DNA from: Azolla pinnata
Lineage: Eukaryota; Streptophyta; Polypodiopsida; Salviniales; Salviniaceae
NCBI GenBank assembly: GCA_037176905.1
Contig: JBBBWG010028643.1
Location: 2,506-66,505, forward strand
Reading direction: 5' to 3'
DNA: 64,000 nucleotides
The position numbers and the translations under genes were made by a program. Positions 48,180-60,547 of the stretch are shown here, piece after piece (the stretch's first letter is position 1; every line of letters begins with the position of its first letter). The notes under the pieces are model-generated. The model was not told the origin of the DNA. It worked only from the letters and a program-made list of their open reading frames with translations, and searched no databases.

Positions 48180-51100
48180 ATTCTAACATCTCTCTCTCTC
48201 GCCCCCCCCAACCCCCCCCCTCCCAAGATTGCAGTGTTTCTAGTTTTCATCTTTGATAGTGTAAGAATTTATGCAACATACGAAGATAAGGTGCGTACAT
48301 ACGTACGTACGTATTTATACGTGGATGGAGGTAGAGATGTATGCAACATACATACATATACATTGAATACAAATATATTTTCCATTCAAAATGTGAAATT
48401 ATGGAAGGTAAATATACAGCCAAGCACACACAGGTTTCTTGCGGACTCAGTCCATAGCCAAAAGTAAAGCATAGCAGACCATTACTTTAGATGTTATGGG
48501 CTTGGAAGGCAAGAATATTGATAGCATTACCACAATCGTGCGGTCTAGAAACTATGCAATCTCTAGCTCTGAGACATAGCCGGATGATGTTATATCCTCT
48601 ATCATGTGAGGAATGGTTGAGCTCCATGAATATCATATAGTGATATGGGGCCATTGCAAGGTGTAGGGTCAACTTTCCCAACACCAATGATCTTGCCGTT
48701 CTTGTTGGCTAGTCAATGCGTGGATTGATTACCCTATTGTTTAAAGCCAGCAAATGCAAGAATTTTGTTTGATTGTAACCTAGTTGTTTCTATGAATTCA
48801 ATTGATTAGCAGGCTTGACATAGTCAATTATTCCTTACTTGCAGAATAGTGTGCGATATGCTTGATGAAGAAACATTACTACTGCCTTACCAAGTTAGAT
48901 GCATGGTCAAAGACTTAGTATATTTGGATGTCACTCGAGAGATGACTTTAATGGGATTTACAAGGAAATGGTTTAGACACAAATAATTGGCCCCAGTTCG
49001 ATGCAAATTAAACATAACTATCAGAATTTATACACATCTATAGATGCGCTTATATATGTGCCTATGGAAGCATATACATATGTATCTATTTTGCATTCAA
49101 TTTTTGTAAATGGTTTTCATAAATCTATTTTTGAAAATATAATTTGAAGAATACAATTTATTATATACATATTCTTATGAAAAAATATCATGATTTGGGC
49201 ATAGGTAACCGTATAAATTTACATATACATAAAGTTTATAGTCAATACTTACATCATACATGACGACTTTATATACTAAAGTTTGAATATTTTGATTTTG
49301 TGTTTTGAGATTCACTTTAGATGGTTTGGTTTTTTAGTGGTTTATGTTTGGGCCTAGGAGCGATTTATTGGGTTGGCTTTGCTTTTGGCTTAACAAGCAT
49401 AGTATCATTCCTCAAGAGAAAACAAATGGAATATTTCCTTTTATTCCATAAAAAAACTCAATACAATTTTTACTTTTTTACAAAACATATTATTTAGGTA
49501 TAAAACTTTTCCATGAATATCATGAAAAATCATAATTGTATTTAGATTGAACCTAATTATTTCTAATTGAACATTTCATAGCAAAAGGAAAAAATGAATT
49601 ATGTGTATATATATACATGTATTTAAACCAAATAGACATTAAAATTATCATACTAACATTTTAAGAGTGAGTTTATTATAACATTTTTTTATAGATGTTA
49701 GATACAGTCGTTTTAGTTTTTATTTAAAATATCTACATACTTTTGTCAAGTATTTTTAAAAATTTATATAAATGTCTAAAATACATGTAAACTTTGCAAA
49801 ATTAGATCTTATGCCTACATGTAAACTTTGACAAAATATGCAAATCAAATATATATATTTTTGCATCATATTATATGAGGAAATAGGCTATAACTTAATA
49901 TTTATAACTTTAAAGACGTAGAATTAAACATGGACAAAATTTGTGACGCATTTAGGGTTTCCATTACTTATAGACCAAAAAAAAATATTATAATACCAAA
50001 AATAATCATTTTTATGAAAATTTTAAATCACAATTGTTATCATTATTATTTATCCAATACTTTGCTAGTAAAAGAGTATTTTTTGCAATGTACGGATTCT
50101 TTAAGGAGACTTATGAAATATTACTTAATTAAAATGAAAATTTGTTAACAATTTGGTTTGATTTGTTTTAAGTTTCTTAGACAGTTTGGTTTAAATTTTC
50201 TAAAATTGGTTTGATTTGGATCGTTTTGGCTGAAGATATCTCAAGTCGAACTAAGCTAAACTGAATAAACTAATCTATCATTTCTTGGTTTGTTTATGAT
50301 AGAAAAAAGTTAAAACAATGTAGTACTATATGAAGCTCTGGAACTTTTTACAAGCCTTGGCATGAAAATCGACCTTTGTATGAAATTTGAAAAGATTTTC
50401 TGTCTCAACCATATATAAATACAAGGGTATACCTTGATCTCAGTCAAGGTGAACAACTCCAAGTGTGGAATCTACAATTCAATTTGCAATATCTCCAGCT
50501 TTTCTCTCTTTCAATAAGTTATTTTTTGCTCAAGGTCTGCTCTACTTTGCTCTATTTTCCTTTGAGTATTATAATTAGGTTGCATCATAGATAGTTCACA
50601 TCAACCTTTGCAAGGAAAAGGGATGTATTAATGTCTTTTTAGGCCAATATGGCCCATGAGACAACACGCTTGTGAGCCCATTTAAACATTGGAAAACAAT
50701 TGGAAGCAAACATGTTTGAATAGCAAAAATGTTAAGAAATCATATTGAACCCATGACCTGCATACCTTAAAACATTTGTGATAATCATTTTAAGTACCAA
50801 AGTTTAATAAAAAAAAAAGAAAAATAGGTCTTGTTTTTAAAAATAAAATTTCAATATTTTATTTATAATATAATATAAGAAGAATGTTAAAAACACTGAT
50901 CAATAATAAAAATGAAAAATATTATGATATAAATATTTAATTGAACTATTATGACATTGAGACTATTTCTAGATTTATTATAAGCATTACTAATTATAAT
51001 TTATAAGTTACTTGATCAGATTTATGTTTTTTATTCTTAAATTTATGAGATATAAACTTAAGATGTTAATAATATCCTAAATATTTATGATCATATTATC

Positions 51101-52220
51101 TATAACTAAACTCTAAAGTCATTTTTATAAATTTAAGCTTATTAATAAATTTCCATAATTTTAATCTATTGTCATTTTTATAATTGAGGGTTTTTATAAC
51201 TTAATTTGTTTTTATTTTTAATGTTTAGGGTTTTGAACAACTTATGATTTAAATCTAAGTTTGAAACTGGTTATCATACATGTTTCATTGAAACATTCTT
51301 GAACACGAATACAAATGGTAAACGAATGGTTCTTTACTAGAAAGAAAAATGATAGTCAGAAACATAGCACGCAAGGCAGAGTTGTCGGCATTCAAGTCTC
51401 TCAAACAATAGCAAGAGAACAAGCGGAGTGAACTACAATTTGATCGAAAATCTCACGTTTATGAAGGTTTTAATAAGTCTGTACAAAGTGGTGGTTGGTC
51501 ATTCATTTGCCCAAAAGAAGATTTCTACTTTAGAACAGATGCTTATAGGATTATGAATCTAGAATGAATTGTGGCACTGGGACATTTGTAAAATTTAATG
51601 TGATGTGAATTTAATCTCATCAATTCACCATGAGGTCAGACAAAACTATGATAACGTCCATGTCTCGACAAAATACAACGAGATTTTGAGTTTGATAATT
51701 TCTGAGAACAGCATGCAAAGCCCCTCCATGGGAATAGATGAATTTCAGAGAGAATGTGATCCTATTAGTGTATGTCCCACCATTCTATCAGTGAATGTCC
51801 CACCAATTTGAACGGGGTGAGTATGAAACCTGTAACCAAAGACATTCTACAAGCAGATCATAATCTCAATCGATTCAGCTGTATATTTATGGCCAATGGC
51901 AATAGATTTGATCCTATCCGTTGACAAGGACTCGGTATTGTGGAGTTGCAAGGACAAGAAGATCACGTGGCTTCTACACTTAAAGTTTTCTTCATAATAT
52001 TAGGTAGTGAATAACATCCATGTGATGATTTTACAATGATTGGATGAAAAATATCACAAAGAATGATGCCATTACATGAATATGGTGTTTAGATTGACCT
52101 ATATCATTCCAATTGAAAACCTTTGCAGTATGTTTTTATCAAATACATAGCGTTGGACGTTTTTATGTTCTTGAACATATAAATGCTAGCAATGAGTCCT
52201 CGTGTACTTCCTCTTTGTTT
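48180..52220. other. AT-rich intergenic DNA
   Basis: Four kilobases of increasingly AT-rich sequence, strongest at 49.4-51.3 kb. No open frame over about 70 codons with any family resemblance, no RNA gene and no repeat ends found. It may hold decayed transposon sequence that cannot be recognised by eye. Confidence 0.5.
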
Positions 52221-52223
52221 GTG

Positions 52224-52387
52224 CAAATTACATATCCATTAATTTGCTGCCCCATTGTTTTCTTCCTGGAGTGTTGGCCTTTTGCATTTTTGAAGCTCTA
52301 GATATAAACAAATTACATATCCATTAATTTGCTGCCCCATTGTTTTCTTCCTGGAGTGTTGGCTTTTTGCATTTTTGAAGCTCTAGA
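52224..52387. repeat. 85-bp tandem duplication covering the last PDZ-gene exon
   Basis: Copy 1 starts at 52224 and copy 2 at 52309; over 79 bp they differ at one position (GGCC versus GGCT). Copy 2 holds most of the terminal exon of the PDZ gene with its stop codon. Copy 1 repeats the same coding sequence and stop but has no splice acceptor. A separate direct repeat of about 36 bp (TTTTAGAGATTATG phrase) occurs at 52397 and 52498 in the neighbouring intron. Confidence 0.95.
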
Positions 52388-54929
52388 GTCACCTGGAAAT
52401 TTGAACCTTTTAGAGATTATGGAGATAAGAATTCCAATCAATAGATACGATGTTATATCGATCATACTCACCGACAAGAAAAAAAAACGAGACACAGAAA
52501 TTGAACCTTTTAGAGATTATGAAAATAAGAATTTGTGTGCTGTGTGTAATTACCTTTACATGGGCAGGATGAGTGCCAATAGCAGCCATAACCTGTAGAT
52601 GCGGTAAGGATAACAGTGTTTATGATAATCACCAAATTTAGGCCATGTCATTACTCAATTTTTCTTAGGTCAAGCAAACGGAGACATAAACACAGGGTAA
52701 TATGAATCAAAAGGTCAATTTAGACCATGCCAGAACTGAATATTCAAGCTCACTGTTTTAGGTCATACAAACACATGTAAACATGGAGTAATATGAATGG
52801 AAGGTCAATTTAAGGTCACATCACAATTCAATATTCACATCATAAATACAGACTCGGGGTTCGACAAAATCGACACCATCGTAGTGTGAATTAACTGGTC
52901 CAGTTTTAGAAATCCCGGTTGCAACGAAATCCATCGTTTTAGTTTACGGCAAGAAAAACTATAAAAACCTTAGGAAAAGGGAGAGTGAATCTAAAAACCT
53001 TTAAAAACTAGATAATAAAATTTAAAAAACTCAATCAGTTCATCCCATTACACACACACACAAGATGAAGAATGGAGTCATATAATAAAAAGTCTGGTTT
53101 CAATTGAGAAGAAAATAACCAACCGTCTCAAATTTTTCGCCGAACACGGTAAGTCGAACTATCTGCATTCCTTTACGGACTTTCACTCCTTGGTAGAACT
53201 CCTCAGTCCCATACACAATCGCACTCGTTGCTATCAATTGATCCCCGACATCCACCAAACCAGACTTTTCTGCATTGCCACCTTCCAAGACTTCAGCCAC
53301 AAATATGTTTCCTACCTTGTCTTCCTCCAGAATAACACCTGCACTGGAGATAGCTTGATTCTTAGGGTTTTTGAACCAGAATGCACACAAGCTTTTTCAT
53401 ACGTAAGGGCACCAAAATACCCACATCTTCTAGAGTGCCTGATCTTTAGGCTTTTAAAACCAGAATGCACACAATTTTTTCTACATGCAGATTCTTTGTC
53501 TAGAAAAAAAATACACATGAACTCCTTGCAGATGATTCAATAGGATATCCCTAAGGCCTCAGAAACTAAGGTAGTTTTGTACCTTAGTCGCATCTAAGGT
53601 AGCGACTTTTGTACTAACGAGGGACTGAGTAGAATGTTCACAAAAAACTAGTTAGTCATTTTCTTCACTGTTTGACCCAAGTGCCCCGGGTAACATGGTA
53701 AAACACCCAAAAACTAGTTGAAGTCGTTTTCTTCACTGTTCACCTAGATGTCAAGGCTATCACACTCAATATCCAAACACTAGTTGGTGCCATATTCTTC
53801 AGTTTTTCCAAGGTATCATGTTTCCAAAGGGAATCAAAGGAAACATATGAAAACTTTCAATCAATAGTCAAAGGAAACATATGAAAACTTTCAGTCAATA
53901 ATCAAAGAAAACATATGAAAACTTTCAGGAAATTCATACTTGTGATGAGAAACAGTGTGTGGATTACAGGTAACTCACCAAGTGGTCTCTTCAATTCAAC
54001 CTTCAGCCTTGTGCAGCCAGGGGGAGGGAAAGTATCCGATTCTTTCGAAGGTGTTACTCCATCCGATTGCATTGATAAGCACAAAGTTTTATAACGACAC
54101 GTCATCCCCTTTCTGAAACATAATCGTGTGAAACCACATCTACGATAATGCACATCTACACTTCTATGCTTTCCAAAACCTGTCCCAGTCAAAATACAGA
54201 TAATCCCTGGGGGTCAGTGAATACAAAAGAGGAGGGTTGCATTGGCAACCGGAAATCTGAATCCTCTCCAATCAGTATAGATTAAGCAATCCACGAATTG
54301 AGAAAAGCTTCCAAAGATCACTCCCCTTTGAATTTCACCAATTGAACTTCTTACCACATACAGATTAATGGATGCGCAAAATCTGCTGAAATCATGATCC
54401 TTGCATCCACATGTCATTACACATCATTCCCCAAAACTATGCATCGCATCTGTATCAGTGCATTGAACTATCAGTGCGTCAGAGGTAATAACAGCCTCCA
54501 TAGCCCTCTCAACAATGATCCAGAGTTCCATTTCTTTTGCATTAGGGCTGTCTTGCGAGCCAGATGGTAAACCAAGCCTTTCACTAACCCGAGCACTCTG
54601 GGTTCGAATCCCACTACATGCACTGCTCCATTAGATGCTACTATGCAACATCTTCCCTGTCCACAAAACACTCATCCCCTCCATCCATAGCTTCTGTTTC
54701 TCTGTATCCACATTCAAGAGGAACACAGAGGTTTCTCCTCATCATTTGAGCCTCTTCAAAAGTAATGTTCCTTTCACCTTTTCCTCCGGTTCCATTGACC
54801 TCCTCTTGGGGGAAAGGAGAGAGCATTCAGCCTATGAATGAAACTAACACAGAAGAAAGTGTCTTGCTTACCTGTGCCGGTACCTCCTTGGTGATGAAGT
54901 GGTAAGGGTAGTGCTAGCAGGGCTTCCAT
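52324..54929 (-). CDS. plastid-targeted PDZ-domain protein
   Basis: Five exons on the minus strand: 54929-54872, 54179-53979, 53338-53124, 52592-52554, 52392-52324; all phases agree, giving 193 residues. The N-terminus (MEALLALPLPLHHQG, then basic and hydroxylated residues for about 50 residues) looks like a plastid transit peptide. The PDZ domain spans roughly 75-165: LKVELKRPLGVILEED, then VFVAEV-like FVAEVLEGGNAEKSGLVDVG (carboxylate-binding and core strands) and DQLIATSAIVYG. It continues with VRLTVFGEKFETVMAAIG. The short tail is acidic/Asn-rich. Close in style to thylakoid PDZ proteins such as MET1 and ENH1, which help photosystem II assembly or redox protection, but without their TPR or rubredoxin domains. 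Function is therefore inferred. The last exon is duplicated downstream. Confidence 0.88.
54548..54622 (+). other. tRNA-like / SINE-head-like sequence
   Basis: A perfect B box (GGTTCGAATCC) at 54601 is preceded at a tRNA-like distance by GAGCCAGATGGTAAACCAAGCC, which resembles an A-box region. No full cloverleaf could be drawn. It lies in intron 1 of the PDZ gene, on the opposite strand. Most likely a decayed tRNA-derived SINE or tRNA pseudogene. Confidence 0.35.
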
Positions 54930-54949
54930 AGCCTCATCAGAGAAGGAAA

Positions 54950-55930
54950 AGAAGAAGAAGAAGAAGAAGAAGAAGAACTCATTTCATCTTCATCCAATCC
55001 CTTCCACACGATGTCCTCCTCTCTTTGCTTTCACTGCATTTTGCGTTTGCGTTTGCGTTCCCCTGTTACTCTCAACAGATCAAATTTAATCAAAATATTC
55101 CAATAAACAGATCAATCAAATGACTAATTGATCGAGCCATGAGATCAGTCGAATCGGAATCGATTAACTGGTAACCAAACAATATGGTTCTCAGGAAAAA
55201 AAGAAATTTCGAAAATCATATGTAGTTGTATTGTTTCTATGATTGATTCAATTGATCAAAACTCAAACCGTAATAACAAATTATTGTTGAACATCAAACT
55301 GCAATTACAGACAGTTGTTGGGCAGTTTGAGACAAATTTGGATGCTTGTCCAAGAACGTTTCCTATGTTCCAATTTTCGATACATATAATATACTTGGGG
55401 GAATTCAGAAACAGATTGAGCATTCATCAAACACAAAATCCTGTTCCTATGTTCCATGTTAGTAGTATTTTACAGCCCAAAAGTTAATTGAGCACGGGAG
55501 CCACATCAATCATATCTACGGCAGTGACCTAAAATTCTACAGCAATCGCCTTGCTAAAGAAAGAAAACACATAATAATGAGATGCCATCAGAAGTTCAAT
55601 CACTGCCCATTCAATCCATCCCTTTGTACAAAGCATCCAGATGTCAATAACACAGTCTATGTAAAGCATATATTCATTTGAATCCTCAGCTTAGAATATA
55701 CAAAGAGCAAATAGCAATCCATCTCCATGGGTAAAAATAGCATTTGTGCCCATCTCAGTGAAGCAATTGGCCTGGTCGAAGTATTATGCCTCAATTCTAA
55801 TCCATCTCCCTCATACAAGATATAGAAAAGAAGACTTGAAATCATGTTAACCATATGCATTTTCAATCCTCTGACACCAAAACCGATGGGTAAAAAAAAC
55901 ACCGAAACCGAGCGGTAAAAAACCCTACAT
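54950..55930. other. intergenic between PDZ gene and GEMIN2
   Basis: Contains a GAA run at about 54947-54975 in the PDZ gene leader, then AT-rich DNA. The upper part (about 55650-55935) probably belongs to the GEMIN2 3' untranslated region. No other gene seen. Confidence 0.5.
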
Positions 55931-55935
55931 ACATT

Positions 55936-58900
55936 TCAAGCATTCATTCCCATCTCTGTGCAGCGATCGGCCTGGCCAAAATATTCACCAGCAATGGTGA
56001 TGAGTATATTGAGTATGTGCAATTCCTCATCATCGGATTTCTTCTTCTCTACTATCCTCAGCTCTGCACAGATGCGCAAGAGCTCACGAAATGCAGCACT
56101 TGTCAGATCATCGAGCGGAGTATCAACCACAGCCGACAGAGCAAATAACCATATAGCACTTTCATAAGTCAGATCTCCCTTTTCTTTCAACCATGAGACA
56201 TGATGCTGGAACAAGGCTGCCCTTGAAACCTCATCCAGTCTCAGAATTGTCTTCAGAACAGGTGCATGTAACGAGATCCTAGTGTCACTATCTTTCAGAC
56301 CCCCATCTCCATCTCCAACGGAGGAGCTCGCGCGAAATACATCAGCCGCATCATTAGTTCTCAGGATCCCATCCTCGAGTATGGAAGGGCTTTCTTCACC
56401 TTCGTGGTTTTCTTGAGAAGACAAAATGTCTCTTCCTTCATCATATAGTTGCTCGACAGGCAAGCTTTCTCCATTTTCATGCTCTTCAAAAGACGAAGAA
56501 CTCTCTCCATCTTGCTTATCTGGTGATAAAGGGATTTCTGTGTTCCCACATTTCTCATAATGTGGCATTTCTTGGTTTCCCTGCTTACTTGGGACTTCCA
56601 CTTTACTCTTACTGCTGCCAAAACACACACGTCGCCAGCTAAGCTTATCTTGGATTGGTGGGAGTTCTATTAATCCATTCTGTTCCACTGTCAAAGCATT
56701 AGATACACTAGCTAAAGCCTGTAAATATAGAACATGAAATAACGATCAGTTCACGAGAAACACTGGCTGTTCTCACATCCCTCTCTAATTTCCCATGAAA
56801 TCAAAAAAGCCAATTCCGCATGGAAAGAATACATGTATATGTACTTCATGAAGAAGCAGTTCATGTAGGCCCAAAAGGTTTATGTAAACAGATAGGGCCT
56901 ATCATGATCAGTTCACCACTAATACAGACAGGTCTTCAATCCTATTTTACATGGAGTCAATAAAGCTGATTCCCATAGAATGAATACATGTGTATGTATG
57001 TACATTTCATGGAGAAACGGTTTAATGTGGACATTTTAGGACCGCATATATGAGTTCATATAGGTATATCAACAGAAATGAGAGTAAAAACATTGAATTT
57101 CAGAGCCTTAACTGTTCGTAGGTGTGAAAAATCCTTCAGAAACTCTTGAACCCAGGCATTGGTAGGCAAAAGCTCCACTGGGCACACAGGTATGGGCTGA
57201 ATTTCAGGCATGTAATTGGTCTGCGCTGACAGCTTTTTATCACTAATCTTTGCCACCTTCACCTTTGGGCAACGAGCAGCTTCCCATCTTAAGAACAACA
57301 AAAGAGTCGGAGCAATTGTTAGACAAGCTAAAAACAATCGACTTCCGTAGGGAAACCTTAAAGACCTAAAATTTTATGAAAGAACGATAAAAGGATGTAT
57401 GCTTTTGAAAAGAGCATGGGTCTATTAATGTTCGCCAACTAGCATGTAATTGGGTTTTAGTCAAGATTCACTCCTGTTCTCCTGTGTGGATATGAAGCAT
57501 ATTCAAATACAGATGGTACAAATAAGACAAACCCTAGTTGCCCTAATAAGTGCGGTTATTTCCTTCAATGCATTCTGGCAAATGGACACAAAACAGCCTT
57601 TGAACAAAATGTCTTATTTGTGATTGAAATGTATGATTAGCTACCACTCATCATGATAATTGCTTTTTATCAATTTAGGGTTGAGATTTTAGGGTTTGGG
57701 ATCTGTACAGAGACTTACACGACACGTCGAAGATACTCGAATCCATCTTGAGGTGGACCCAAATCCCAACAAGGTTCGCCGTAGACCTGGAAAGCACGTG
57801 GCTGAAGACTGCCCTCCTCATCGCTATCATCTTCATCTACCACCTCCTCCTCTTCCTCCTCCTGCTCAGTCAGAGCTTGACCTAAATGACATGACTTCAC
57901 ACGATCATTTTCCTCAATACTACCAAAATAATACAAAATCATTATCAACATCAGCATCAATCATCATAAACCTCACCATCAACATCATCATCAATCATCA
58001 TAAACCTCCCCATCACCACCATCATCAATCATCATAAACCTCACCATCAACATCATCATCAANNNNNNNNNNNNNNNNNNNNNNNNNNNNNNNNNNNNNN
58101 NNNNNNNNNNNNNNNNNNNNNNNNNNNNNNNNNNNNNNNNNNNNNNNNNNNNNNNNNNNNNNATAAACCTCCCCATCACCACCATCATCAATCATCATAA
58201 ACCTCACCATCAACATCATCATCAATCATCATAAACCTCACCATCACCACCATCATCAATCATCATAAACCTCATCATCACCACCACCATCACCATCGAC
58301 CATCATAAACCTCGCCGTCAACATCATCATCAATCATCATAAACCTCACCATCACCATCACCATCATCATCAACCATCATAAACCTCGCCGCCCACATCA
58401 TCATCAATCATCATAAACCTTGTCGAGCATGTACATCATCATGTTTCGCATTTTACATAGCAGCACCATCGATGTTCGTATATCATCGTGTACATTTTGC
58501 CTCATCAGCACCATCAACATACCTCTCTTGATTAGCTCACGAGGGGGTTCAGTCGTAGATGGAGGCGGTGCCCGGTGACGCTTCTCCGTGTTCCTGCGAG
58601 AATCGGTGGCGGGGTGGGCTCGATGATCAGGAAGCTCAGACAAGCTGCAGAGCTCCTGGTACAATGGAGCGCCGATGGAAGCCACAATGGCCTTCCAGTG
58701 GCAATCTTCATCGATTGCATCTTTCCATTGCAGGAGTTCCTCTTTCCCATACCTAATGATACCCATGCTCCCTCGTCTCTTCGTCTCCTTCGCTGTCTCC
58801 TTCCTCTCCTCTTCGGCAGGGTGGGGTCGACGATCGCGAAGCTGAGACAAGCTGCAGAGCTCCTGGTACAAGGGAGCGCCCATGGAAGCCACCATGTCCT

Positions 58901-59252
58901 CCCAGCGGCGATCTTCATCGCTTACATCTTTCCATTGCAAGAGCTCCTCTCTCCCGTACCTCATGATGAAGTCTCGTTTCTTCTTCTCCTCCTCTTCCTC
59001 CTCCTCCGTCTCCTTCCTCTCCTCCTCCTCTTCCGTCTCCTTCCTCTCCTCCTCCTCTTCCGTCTCCTTTCTCTCCTCCTCCTCTTCCGTCTCCTTCCTC
59101 TCCTCCTCCTCGGCGTGGAGGGCTTGACTATCAGGAAGCTGAGACGAGGTGCAGAGCTCCAGGCAAGCCCGAATGGCCTCCCAGCGGCAATCTTCATCGG
59201 CTGCATCTTTCCATTGCAGGAGCTCCTCTCTCCCGTACTTAATGATACCCAT
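55936..59252 (-). CDS. GEMIN2: GEMIN2 (SIP1), snRNP assembly factor, with triplicated N-terminal module
   Basis: Four exons on the minus strand: 59252-58523, 57881-57719, 57287-57113, 56718-55936; phases agree, giving about 616 residues. GEMIN2 binds SMN and holds Sm proteins while the Sm ring assembles on snRNAs. Recognition: PPQDGFEYLRRVVWEAARCPKVKVA after an acidic stretch, the WVQEFLKDFSHLR segment, and the C-terminal helical domain (SAIWLFALSAVVDTPLDDLT, ELLRICAELR, LNILITIAGEYFGQAD). Exon 1 is odd: the module IxYGREELLQWKD...DEDxxW...GAPLYQELCSL, which resembles the single N-terminal YSREELEALR-type segment of plant GEMIN2, occurs three times. The copies lie at 59252-59125, 58968-58828 and 58770-58621 and are separated by Glu/Lys/Arg-rich linkers. 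The start chosen is the ATG of copy 1 (MGIIKYGREELL). Intron 1 contains a 34-bp minisatellite and a 100-N gap. A long variable linker (about residues 355-520) precedes the C-terminal domain. Confidence 0.88.
57945..58430. repeat. 34-bp CATCATCA minisatellite with assembly gap
   Basis: Repeated 34-bp units starting CATAAACCTC and ending CATCAATCAT, with two alternating versions (ACCATCAACAT and CCCATCACCACC). Exactly 100 N at 58063-58162 mark an assembly gap of unknown true size. The array lies in intron 1 of GEMIN2. Confidence 0.95.
59008..59115. repeat. 27-bp in-frame minisatellite in GEMIN2 exon 1
   Basis: About four copies of a 27-bp unit containing CCTCTTCCGTCTCCTT, encoding repeated EEEERKETE in the linker between N-terminal modules 1 and 2. 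Being a multiple of three, it can expand without frame loss and is likely to vary between individuals. Confidence 0.9.
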
Positions 59253-59390
59253 TGAACTCACTCGTCTCTTCTTCTCCTTCTCCTTCTCCTTCTCCTTCCC
59301 CTCCTCCTGCTCCACCGCCTTCTTCTGCTGCTTCTCCTGCTTCTGCTGCTGCTGCTGCTTCTTCTTCTTCTTCTTCTTCTTCTTCTGCAG

Positions 59391-59405
59391 TCTAGGGTTT
59401 AGGAT
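59391..59405 (-). promoter_or_regulatory. telo-box upstream of GEMIN2
   Basis: CTAGGGTTTAGG on the plus strand (CCTAAACCCTAG along the gene), about 140 bp upstream of the GEMIN2 start codon, next to a CTT/CTG trinucleotide run. Its use as a telo-box is inferred. Confidence 0.55.
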
Positions 59406-59479
59406 TCAGGACCCCTGCGCAGAGAGACGAGGAATCTCTGTGCCTTTCTTTGAGTTCATTCTTCTTCTCTTTCTGTTCT

Positions 59480-59830
59480 GTTCTGTTCCTGAAGTTTTTT
59501 TCTGATCTCTCTTTTCTCTTTACTTCTCTTCTTTGATTCCACACAAGAAGTTTTTTTTCCCAGTTTCTGTTCTGATCCTGTTCTGATCTCTCCTTCTCTT
59601 TACTTCTCTTCTTTGATTTGCAGAGAAGTTTTTCTTTTTTCCAGTTTCTGTTCTGATCTTTGTTTCTGTTTACTTCTCTTCTTTGATTCTAGAGAGGTTT
59701 TTTTCTTTTCACAGTTCCTGCGTTTCTCGGAAGGATGCCCTTGCGTTCTGATCTCTCATTATTTACTTCTCTTCTTCCGATCCTGAGAAGTTTTTTCCGC
59801 GAGGTTCTGTAGTTTCTCGGATATGCACCC
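59480..59830. repeat. pyrimidine-rich minisatellite, four diverged units
   Basis: Units of roughly 70-100 bp, each with TTCTGATCTCTC-like, TTTACTTCTCTTCTTTGATT-like and AGAAGTTTTTT phrases, near 59490, 59585, 59655 and 59745. It lies upstream of GEMIN2 and may overlap its promoter. Confidence 0.8.
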
Positions 59831-59839
59831 CTAGCCATA

Positions 59840-60545
59840 TATTTGGTTTTTGTGTTGGTTTCTGGAAGTTTTCGCCGCTTCCCCATCGAGAGGCTCCGAT
59901 CTGCAGACTGAAATGGTCTCATCATCAATAATAATCGTGGCCGGGAAATAGACGTTGCAAGCAAGATTAGCTGAAGACGTGCGTGCTCTTTCTTATTATG
60001 AATGGGAAATAGTCAGTCAGCTGCAGTTGAGAGATAACCCCAATTGGACAATCTGCGTATGAGAATTATCAATAGAAGAGAAACGGAAGTGGCATGTTAG
60101 CAACAGTCGCAATCATGGTTGGAAACTGCGACAATCTGGACATTGGGGCGTTATGGAAAGAGGAACATCATCGTTCGGCACTGTACACGACTGTTTTAGA
60201 AGAGCTCATGTCGTGTTATTGACTCAGTTGAAATCTATGCTCCAGTTAAAGAAACAAGTATGGCATGTATGCAAAGGAAACTCCGAGAGAAGTGTCCATG
60301 GTTCCGGCATTTGCAGAAACTCGGCAATTACCATGCAAAAGAGACTGGAAAGAAATCCAGAGTTAGCAAACAGTGACTTCCGATCACATGGAAGAAGAAC
60401 AGGTCGAGCGTTTCTCTAAGAAGGTTTCGATCGGATGGAACCAATGGTGATAGGATCTGTCGCAGTATAAGGTAGAAAGGTATAACAGTTTGGATGACGA
60501 TGCAATTGACGTGATAATACTTAATCATCCTTCAACCCCTAAGCT
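59840..60545. other. intergenic, no gene recognised
   Basis: Overlapping open frames on both strands, the largest about 90 codons, without family resemblance. Confidence 0.45.
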
Positions 60546-60547
60546 CT

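Noticed and set aside
48200-48225. C-rich run that might be a regulatory or G-quadruplex element
   Set aside because: A short homopolymer-like stretch (CCCCCCC AA CCCCCCCC) next to a CT microsatellite; no gene nearby gives it context.
50380-50600. Another TATA-plus-CT-tract segment that resembles an LTR promoter region
   Set aside because: No boundaries, no primer-binding site and no coding remnants; ordinary AT-rich intergenic DNA fits as well.
58575-59505. Plus-strand frames with poly-Leu, poly-Ser or poly-Phe
   Set aside because: They are the complement of GEMIN2 exon 1 and its Glu/Lys/Arg linker repeats and pyrimidine-rich promoter.
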